64,000 nucleotides of DNA from Pseudomonadota bacterium. Its GTDB lineage: Bacteria > Pseudomonadota > Gammaproteobacteria > Pseudomonadales > Moraxellaceae. Both the position numbers and the translations under genes were made by a program. The stretch covers positions 1-64,000 of the forward strand of contig JAJZBU010000004.1 of assembly GCA_021851865.1 (NCBI GenBank). Reading direction: 5' to 3'. Positions 58,317 to 64,000 of the stretch are shown one piece after another. The notes below the pieces were generated by a model, which saw only the letters and a list, made by a program, of their open reading frames with translations, did no database searches and was not told the DNA's origin. Position 1 is the stretch's first letter. Each line of letters begins with the position of its first letter.

Positions 58317-58823
58317 TCAAGCGGAGGGTTGCGCACGTTTTTTCGGCACCCAGGCCCAGATCATCTCGCAGCGGATCGGCGATTCGCCACGGTCATCGTA
58401 GACCACGGTGTCGACCACGATCTCGCCCTTGGGCAGGTTGCGCAGTTGCTCGATCTGGGCAGGCTGCAGTTGCGCCACGGCGCGCATGCTGCCGACGCTG
58501 CGCTGCAGGAATTCGACTTTGAGACTCTTGATCAGCGGCAGGCTGTGGTCGGGCAGATTCATGCCGACGACGAAGCCACTGGCGGTTTCGGCGAGCAGCG
58601 CCATGGCGGCGGCGTGCACGCCCTTGATGTGATTCTGCACCGGCCGGCGGTTGCGCAGGGAGACCACCACCTCTTCGGCGCTGAGCACCTCATAGAGCAG
58701 TCCGCTGGTGCCGACAAAGGGAACGACCCGCCCCAGAATGCGCGAGATGATGGCAGGACGCAGCGCCTGCGGAATGAAACTGAGGCGGTCGAGGGTGCGG
58801 GTCAGGCTGTTCTTGAAGGGCAT
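58317..58823 (-). CDS. DUF4442 / hotdog-fold thioesterase-like protein
   Basis: The 168-residue protein has the hotdog pattern: the NRRPVQNHIKGVHAAAMALL helix, then VEFLQRSVGSMRAVAQL strands, typical of the DUF4442/PaaI-like group. It probably acts on an acyl-CoA or similar thioester, but no substrate can be named. The ATG at 58823 has AAGGA upstream, and a TTG nine bases earlier would also work. It follows yajQ on the same strand with overlap or near overlap. Confidence 0.82.
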   Translation of the reverse strand: MPFKNSLTRTLDRLSFIPQALRPAIISRILGRVVPFVGTSGLLYEVLSAEEVVVSLRNRRPVQNHIKGVHAAAMALLAETASGFVVGMNLPDHSLPLIKSLKVEFLQRSVGSMRAVAQLQPAQIEQLRNLPKGEIVVDTVVYDDRGESPIRCEMIWAWVPKKRAQPSA

Positions 58824-58828
58824 GCCGG

Positions 58829-59317
58829 TCAATCCTTGAAATTGTTGAACTGCAGGGGCAGTCCGAATGAGTGTTCACGCAACAAGGCCATCACCGCCTG
58901 CAAGCTGTCTTTCTTCTTGTCGCTGACGCGGACCTTGTCGCCCTGGATGGAGGCCTGCACCTTCAAGCCTTCTTCCTTGATCAGCTTGACGATCTTCTTG
59001 GCGCTCTCCTGATCGAGACCATCCTTGAGCGTGATGGTTTGCAGCATGCGCCGGCCCGAGGCCTGCATGTCCTTGATCTCCATCACCTGTGGATCGATGC
59101 GGCGCTTGATCAGATGCGCCTCGAGCATGGCGCGCAGCTGGTCGACCTGAAAATCGGAGGTGGCGCTGAGCTGAATCTCGTGGTTTTTTTCCTTGAGCTC
59201 GATGCTCGCCTCGCTGCCGCGAAAATCGAAGCGCGTGGCGATCTCCTTGCTGGTATTGTTCACCGCATGGGCGATCTCGAACATTTCCAGTTCCGAGACG
59301 ATATCGAAAGATGGCAT
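58829..59317 (-). CDS. yajQ: YajQ-family nucleotide-binding protein
   Basis: A 162-residue protein with MPSFDIVSELEMFEIAHAVN at the start, IATRFDFRG and KIVKLIKEEGLKVQASIQGD, all diagnostic of YajQ. Members of the family bind cyclic di-GMP in Xanthomonas and Pseudomonas and act with LysR-type regulators. The ATG at 59317 gives exactly the family N-terminus. It leads a two-gene transcript with the DUF4442 gene. Confidence 0.94.
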   Translation of the reverse strand: MPSFDIVSELEMFEIAHAVNNTSKEIATRFDFRGSEASIELKEKNHEIQLSATSDFQVDQLRAMLEAHLIKRRIDPQVMEIKDMQASGRRMLQTITLKDGLDQESAKKIVKLIKEEGLKVQASIQGDKVRVSDKKKDSLQAVMALLREHSFGLPLQFNNFKD

Positions 59318-59417
59318 GGTAATCTCTCCGCAATGGCGGCGATTTAACATGCTGAACGACGATTGTGCAAGAGCTCTGATCGGGTATCATGCCGATGTCG
59401 CCGCTTAGGATCTCAGC

Positions 59418-60062
59418 ATGCTCGAGCACCACATCATTCCCGTGACCACTTTTGCCCAGAACTGCACCTTGCTCTGGTGTCAACAGACGCACGCCGCCGT
59501 TCTCGTCGACGCTGGCGGCGAGCCCGAGCGTCTCCTCGCCGCGGTGGCGCAGCGGCAGTTGCAATTGCAGGCGCTCTGGGTGACGCACGGTCATGTCGAT
59601 CACGTCGGTGCGGTCGGCGATCTGGCGCACCGCTTGCAGATACCGGTCATCGGGCCGGGCATCGCCGATGACTACTGGTTGCAAGCCCTGCCCAGCATCA
59701 CCCGGCAGTATGGCTTTCCCGTCGCCGAGGTCCTGCAGCCGCAACGTTGGCTGCAAGATGGCGATCAGCTCGAGCTCGGCGAGCAGACGCTCACGGCCAT
59801 CCATTGTCCCGGTCATACGCCAGGGCATATGGTGTTCTACAGCGCCACCGCCCGCCTCGCCCTCGTCGGCGACGTGCTGTTCGCCGGATCGATCGGTCGC
59901 AGCGATTTTCCCGGTGGTGATGGCGCCACCCTCATTCGCTCCATTCGCGAGCGTTTGTTCCCGCTCGGAGATGACGTCGCCTTCATCCCCGGGCATGGCG
60001 CGATGTCGACTTTGGGCGAAGAGCGGAGGCATAACCCCTTCGTCGCCGATCACCTTTTTTAA
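59418..60062 (+). CDS. Metallo-beta-lactamase fold hydrolase, YcbL/glyoxalase II-like
   Basis: The 214-residue MBL protein has the zinc-binding THGHVDHVG (H57, H59, D61, H62), HCPGHTPGHM and the later GDVLFAGSIGRSDFPGGD and FIPGHGAMS histidines. This set is characteristic of the YcbL group of glyoxalase II-type enzymes that hydrolyse glutathione or related thioesters. Start at ATG 59418. Its stop overlaps the stop region of the convergent histidine kinase by four bases. Confidence 0.9.
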   Translation: MLEHHIIPVTTFAQNCTLLWCQQTHAAVLVDAGGEPERLLAAVAQRQLQLQALWVTHGHVDHVGAVGDLAHRLQIPVIGPGIADDYWLQALPSITRQYGFPVAEVLQPQRWLQDGDQLELGEQTLTAIHCPGHTPGHMVFYSATARLALVGDVLFAGSIGRSDFPGGDGATLIRSIRERLFPLGDDVAFIPGHGAMSTLGEERRHNPFVADHLF

Positions 60063-61828
60063 GGCGAGTGCGGATCGGGCGCCCGCTGCGGCAGACGCAG
60101 GCTGAAGACGCTGCCCTGGCCGGCTTCGCTGCTGACGCTGAGTTCGCCGCCGAGGACGTCGCGCACCAGCTGCCGCGCCACATAGAGGCCGAGCCCGCTG
60201 CCGCCGCTGTCGTTGCGGGTGGTGAAAAACGCCTCGAACAGATGCTGCATCGCCGTCGCGTTGATGCCGCGGCCATTGTCGGTCACACGAAGCTCGATCT
60301 CCTCCGCTGAAGCCAAAGCGTGTACGGACAGGCGAACCCAGCCATCATGCCGGCCATCGAAAGCGTGCAGAAAGGCGTTGTTGATCAGGTTCATCACCAC
60401 CTGTTCGAGCGCGCCTGGAAAACTGTCCATCCAGATGTCGAGATCACATTGCAGCAGAAGCTGGTACGGGCTACGCCGTATCTGTGGTTGCAACAAATGG
60501 ACGATGTCACGGCAGATTTCCGGCAGGTAGAAGTGGCGGCGCCGGCTCGAGCTCTGATCGACGGCCATGTTCTTGAAGTTGGCGATGAGATCGCGCGCGC
60601 GTTCGCTGCTGCGCACGAGGAGGCGCGCCGCCTCCTGCAGATCGGAGAGCTGCAGCAGAATGTCGCTGCGCTGTACCGCCTTGCCCTGCACCATCTGCTC
60701 CAGTTGGGCGCTGGTGTGCTGGATGCCACTGGCCAGGGTCAGGCTGTTGCCGAGCGGGGTGTTGAGCTCATGCGCCATGCTCGCCACCATCGAGCCGAGC
60801 GTGGTCAACTTCTCAGTTTCGAGCAGACGGGCGAGAGCTTGTTCGCGTTCGGCGCTGGCGCTGGCCAGTTGTCGGTGGTTGTCGCGCAAGCGTTGCGCCG
60901 ACTCACGCAGGTTCTTTTCCATCTCGGCGCGTTCGCGTGTCAGGCTGCCGAGCAGGATGATCAGGACGGCGGCGATCATGATGAACAAGCCCTGAGTGAT
61001 CAGGGTTCCCGGGTCGTGTGCGTTGCTCAGGTAGCCGAGGTCGAATTCATTGCCGATGCCGAGCATCAGCAGCATCAGCATGACCAGGGCCATGGCGGCT
61101 GGCATCGGTAGCCACAGCGCCGCCGCGACCAGAATCGGCAGATTGATGAAGCGCAGCTCTGAGGCGACCGGTAGGATGTTCATGAAGGAGATGGCGCTGC
61201 CGAGCAGGGTCGCCACGAGCAGGAGCAAGCTGGGCAAGGTCTCGAGACGGTTCTGGTTGACGGTATCCCCCCAAGGATGCATACACAGGGGGAGCATGAT
61301 CAGCATACCGCTGACGTCCCCAACCCACCACGCCAGCGCCAGGGTGGCCCAGCTCTGGTCCTGACCATGATGATGCTGCAGCATCACCCAGGGGCCGAGC
61401 ATGGCCGTCGGCAGGCAGGTGAGGCCAGCAAGAGCGATGACCCAGACGCTGCCGCGCAGAGAATAGAGAGCTTGCGGTGGCGCGATGAAGCGCAGCCCGG
61501 TGGCCATCAGCACCGCTTCGAGGGTGACGGCGAACATGATGCCAGGTGCGCTGGCCGCGTCGAAGCCGGTGACCGTCGAGAGCATGGCGCCGAGGAGCAC
61601 GGCGAGAGCCCCACGGGTGCGCCAACGGTAGATGGCGATGGCACTGAACCCGGCCGGCAGCCAAGTCAGGGCGGCGACCGACAAGGACAGGTCGATGTGT
61701 AGGGAGATCTGCGCCAGAATCCAGTAGATGAGGGTCAAGGGTAGGACGATGAGCCAAGTCGCCCTGGTACGCAGGTGCTGCACGAGTTCGACCATCAGGC
61801 TCATTCTCCGGATTTGTCTCAGCGCCAT
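60059..61828 (-). CDS. MASE1-domain sensor histidine kinase
   Basis: The 589-residue protein has about eight membrane helices of a MASE1 sensory domain (residues about 20-300), a short coiled coil, and the HisKA box SMVASMAHELNTPLGNSL with the phosphorylatable His. N and G boxes follow in the HATPase domain (NNAFLHAF, DNGRGINA, GGSGLGLYVARQL). No response regulator gene is adjacent, so it is an orphan kinase. Met12 (start at 61795) has a GGAGA site 9 bases upstream and may be the true start. The signal sensed is unknown. Confidence 0.88.
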   Translation of the reverse strand: MALRQIRRMSLMVELVQHLRTRATWLIVLPLTLIYWILAQISLHIDLSLSVAALTWLPAGFSAIAIYRWRTRGALAVLLGAMLSTVTGFDAASAPGIMFAVTLEAVLMATGLRFIAPPQALYSLRGSVWVIALAGLTCLPTAMLGPWVMLQHHHGQDQSWATLALAWWVGDVSGMLIMLPLCMHPWGDTVNQNRLETLPSLLLLVATLLGSAISFMNILPVASELRFINLPILVAAALWLPMPAAMALVMLMLLMLGIGNEFDLGYLSNAHDPGTLITQGLFIMIAAVLIILLGSLTRERAEMEKNLRESAQRLRDNHRQLASASAEREQALARLLETEKLTTLGSMVASMAHELNTPLGNSLTLASGIQHTSAQLEQMVQGKAVQRSDILLQLSDLQEAARLLVRSSERARDLIANFKNMAVDQSSSRRRHFYLPEICRDIVHLLQPQIRRSPYQLLLQCDLDIWMDSFPGALEQVVMNLINNAFLHAFDGRHDGWVRLSVHALASAEEIELRVTDNGRGINATAMQHLFEAFFTTRNDSGGSGLGLYVARQLVRDVLGGELSVSSEAGQGSVFSLRLPQRAPDPHSP

Positions 61829-61861
61829 GTGCGTTCTGCAAGTTTAGATTAAAATGAGCTG

Positions 61862-63217
61862 ATGAAGATTTTATCGATATTTTTCCTCGTCACCGCCCTC
61901 GTCGGCTGTGCCGCGCATCCCTCGGCGCCGAGCAACGCACCGTCGCCCCTGCAGGAGCCGGCGCTGGAGAGTTCGACGATCGATCTGCCGCTGACTTTGA
62001 ATCTGCAGCGTGTGCGTGTGCAGCTCCTGCAGCAACTGCCGCATCCGCTCGCGCAGGGGAGTGCAGCTTTGCAGGGCCCCCTGGGCATGACGGTGATCGC
62101 CCGTCACCGGATCAGCGTCGCTGACATCGGGCTGCGCGTCTATGGTCAGGAGTATCGTGTCGTCGTCGATGTCCGTTTCGCTCTACAGGCGGATCTCGGA
62201 CACGGTGTCGTGGTCGGGTGTTCGCCCGCTGCCCCGGGTCGGGCGCGGTTCATCCTGCAGGGGCGTCTCGACACCGTGCAGGGGCATCTGCAGGCGCGCG
62301 CGCAAACCTGGCAGGTGCAATGGCTGCAATCCTGTCAGTTGGCGCCCCTGGCGGTCAACCTCGACCAGGTCCTGAGCCTGCCGCTGTTGCGCGAACGTAT
62401 CAAGGCCGAAGTCGACGCCGCCCTCGCCGACGCTCTTGGGCCACAAGGTCTGGCGGCGGCTATCGCCGGTGTCTGGCCGGAGTTGAACCAGCCCTTGCCG
62501 CTGGGGCAGGGACTATGGCTCCTGCTGCACCCGCAAGCACTGGCCTTGGGTGAGGTGAAGGGCGAAGGCGTGCTCCTGCATCTACGTCTACAGTTGCAGG
62601 CACGGCCGGAAGTGCTAGGACAAAGGCCGGATCGCCAGCCTTTGCCGGCGATGCCGCCGCTCAGTCCCCTGGCGCCTGCGCAAGGCGTGCATCTGGCCCT
62701 GCGCATCGATCTCCCGCTCGATCGCGCCGATGCCCTGCTCGACGCCTCCGTCGCGAACCGACCCTGGGTTGTGGGCCAGCACCGCTTCGAACTGTCGGCC
62801 TTGCGCACTTATGGCCACGCCGACCAAGCGGTGCTCAGTCTCGATCTGCTACAGCCGTTTCAGGGGCGTGTCGACCTCTATGCGCAGACGCACCTCGACG
62901 TCAAGGCAGGTACGCTGTCCTTCATCGATCCGGATTACACCCTCGATTCACGCAGCGCCCTGGCGCGTAGCGCCAGCTGGATGCTCAGTCATAAGGTCCG
63001 GCAGGCCTTGGCGCAGAATCTAAAATTGCGCTTCAGCGATGTGCCGAGCATGCTCAGTCGCTATACGCGCACGACACAGTCGTTCAGCTGGGCGGGTGGC
63101 AGCATCGCCGTACGCCTGCGCCTCGATGACGTGCAGGTGCGTTTCGTCGGCTACACCGCCACCGCCTTGCACGCCCTGATCGTCGCCGACGGCCATATCG
63201 ACGTCAGCGACGACTGA
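61862..63217 (+). CDS. DUF4403-family lipoprotein
   Basis: A 451-residue protein with lipoprotein signal MKILSIFFLVTALVGC (Cys16) and a Pro/Ser-rich linker. The rest shows the DUF4403 beta-rich pattern, including LDLLQPFQGRVDLYAQTHLD, SFIDPDYTLDSRSALARSA and repeated LPL segments. DUF4403 proteins have no known biochemical role that I can state. They are likely envelope-associated. The gene is divergent from the histidine kinase and convergent with the SPFH gene. Confidence 0.8.
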   Translation: MKILSIFFLVTALVGCAAHPSAPSNAPSPLQEPALESSTIDLPLTLNLQRVRVQLLQQLPHPLAQGSAALQGPLGMTVIARHRISVADIGLRVYGQEYRVVVDVRFALQADLGHGVVVGCSPAAPGRARFILQGRLDTVQGHLQARAQTWQVQWLQSCQLAPLAVNLDQVLSLPLLRERIKAEVDAALADALGPQGLAAAIAGVWPELNQPLPLGQGLWLLLHPQALALGEVKGEGVLLHLRLQLQARPEVLGQRPDRQPLPAMPPLSPLAPAQGVHLALRIDLPLDRADALLDASVANRPWVVGQHRFELSALRTYGHADQAVLSLDLLQPFQGRVDLYAQTHLDVKAGTLSFIDPDYTLDSRSALARSASWMLSHKVRQALAQNLKLRFSDVPSMLSRYTRTTQSFSWAGGSIAVRLRLDDVQVRFVGYTATALHALIVADGHIDVSDD

Positions 63218-63225
63218 GGCGGGCC

Positions 63226-64000
63226 TCAGGGACCGACCTGGGGCGACAGAAGGAGAGGGGAGGAGCCGTTTTTGTCGTCGCCGAGGACGATGGTCTTGCT
63301 GTTCGGCGAGTCGGCCAGCTTTTCCATGGCCTGGATCTTGCGCCATTCGAGAATCGCCGGGGTCAGGCCGTGGGTGATGATCTCCTGGTACTTGGCGATG
63401 CCTTCCGCCTGGATGCGCTTGCGTTCGGCTTCTTGCACTTCCTTGTCGATGACGAACTTCATGGCCAGTGCGTTCTGCTCTTCCTTGAGCTTCTGCTCGA
63501 TGGCGTTCTCGACGATCTTGGGCAGATGGACGTCGCGGATGAGCAGGGCATCGATCTGGATGTGATGGCCTTGCAGATTACGCTCGATCTCCATACGGAT
63601 CTCGCGCTCCACTTCTTCGCGCTTGGTCGAGTAGATCTCTTCCGGGCTGTAGCGGCCCACCACCTTGCGGGCGCCACTGCGCAGCAGCGGCTCGATCAGC
63701 ACGTCGTAGTAGTTGGGGCCGACCTCCGTCTGCAATTGATAGAGCTGATGGGGCAGAGGACGATAGATGACCGATGTGTCGAGCTGGATGGCTAGGCCGT
63801 TGTTGGCCAGGACCTGGAGATACTCACGGTGCTCCTGATCGCGCAGGTCATAGGTGTAGATCTGGCTGAAAGGAGAAACCATATGGAAGCCTTCATCGAG
63901 GGGCCGCTGCAGGGTGCCGCGGCTTGGCACCCACTCGATGGCACGTTTGCCTGAACCGATGCTGGTACAGGCCGAAAGAGAACCCAGGGCGAGCCCAAGC
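63226..64000 (-). CDS. SPFH/prohibitin-family lipoprotein, N-terminus outside window
   Basis: The gene runs off the right edge. The visible part starts within a lipoprotein signal (ALGSLSAC, Cys about eleven codons from the edge). TLQRPLDEGFHMVSPFSQIYTYDLRDQEHREY follows as two stretches of the SPFH domain, then a coiled-coil region (EEVEREIRMEIERNLQGHHI, VQEAERKRIQAEGIAKYQEI) and a short end. Prohibitin-like proteins form large ring assemblies at membranes and modulate FtsH-type proteases. A lipid anchor rather than a transmembrane helix is unusual for HflC-type relatives. Start codon not visible. Confidence 0.87.
   Translation of the reverse strand, partial: LGLALGSLSACTSIGSGKRAIEWVPSRGTLQRPLDEGFHMVSPFSQIYTYDLRDQEHREYLQVLANNGLAIQLDTSVIYRPLPHQLYQLQTEVGPNYYDVLIEPLLRSGARKVVGRYSPEEIYSTKREEVEREIRMEIERNLQGHHIQIDALLIRDVHLPKIVENAIEQKLKEEQNALAMKFVIDKEVQEAERKRIQAEGIAKYQEIITHGLTPAILEWRKIQAMEKLADSPNSKTIVLGDDKNGSSPLLLSPQVGP

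Overview
The window reads as chromosomal DNA of a high-GC gammaproteobacterium close to Pseudomonadales. Three things support this. The block trpG-trpD-trpC-vfr-osmC-coq7 and the block ponA / pilMNOPQ-aroK-aroB-SPOR-gltB-gltD-hemE follow the gene order I know from Pseudomonas. The CRP protein is Vfr-like almost word for word in its C-terminal half. There is also a glnE-ilvE-waaF-waaC run and a GDP-D-rhamnose type polysaccharide set. The species cannot be named from the sequence alone. No rRNA, tRNA or CRISPR array was seen.

Layout. 1-2.2 kb: end of the tryptophan operon (trpG cut by the window edge, trpD, trpC). 2.2-4.8 kb: a TetR regulator with a DUF4334-type partner, and a secreted lipoprotein. 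4.8-6.0 kb: vfr and osmC, divergent. 6.0-9.0 kb: an AT-richer islet carrying glucosylglycerol-phosphate synthase (ggpS) behind a broken HAD phosphatase gene. It sits exactly between osmC and coq7 and is bounded by a perfect 16-bp direct repeat that contains the stop codons of both neighbours. 9.0-12 kb: coq7, a HIT protein and an O-acyltransferase. 12.1-13.4 kb: an MnmA-like PP-loop enzyme overlapping a TusA-like sulfur carrier. 13.4-15.1 kb: glnA with an NtrC site, a sigma-54 promoter and a clear terminator. 15.1-17.4 kb: small genes, then decayed mobile DNA (recombinase-like remnant, truncated TacT-like toxin, IS66 remnant).

17.5-28.4 kb: a surface-polysaccharide operon (nucleotide-sugar dehydratase, ManC-type enzyme, Gmd, Rmd, two GT4 glycosyltransferases, an initiating sugar transferase and two acyltransferases). 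28.4-36.8 kb: trhP, a DUF4124 protein, glnE, ilvE, waaF, waaC and a GT2 glycosyltransferase. 36.8-46.6 kb: ponA, the type IV pilus assembly operon pilMNOPQ, aroK, aroB and a SPOR-like protein. 46.6-55.5 kb: gltB, gltD, hemE and a UbiB-family kinase. 55.5-64 kb: a lipoprotein, Uup-type ABC-F ATPase, slyX, a DUF4442 thioesterase-fold protein, yajQ, an MBL hydrolase, a MASE1 histidine kinase, a DUF4403 lipoprotein and the start-truncated end of an SPFH lipoprotein.

How the parts connect. Nitrogen assimilation is well represented: glnA under NtrC/sigma-54, its adenylyltransferase glnE, and gltBD. The envelope is a second theme: a GDP-rhamnose/acetamido-sugar glycan, lipid A-core heptosyltransferases, PBP1A and the PilMNOPQ machine. 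The most unusual part is the glucosylglycerol islet, where the synthase is intact but its phosphatase partner carries a stop and two frame changes.
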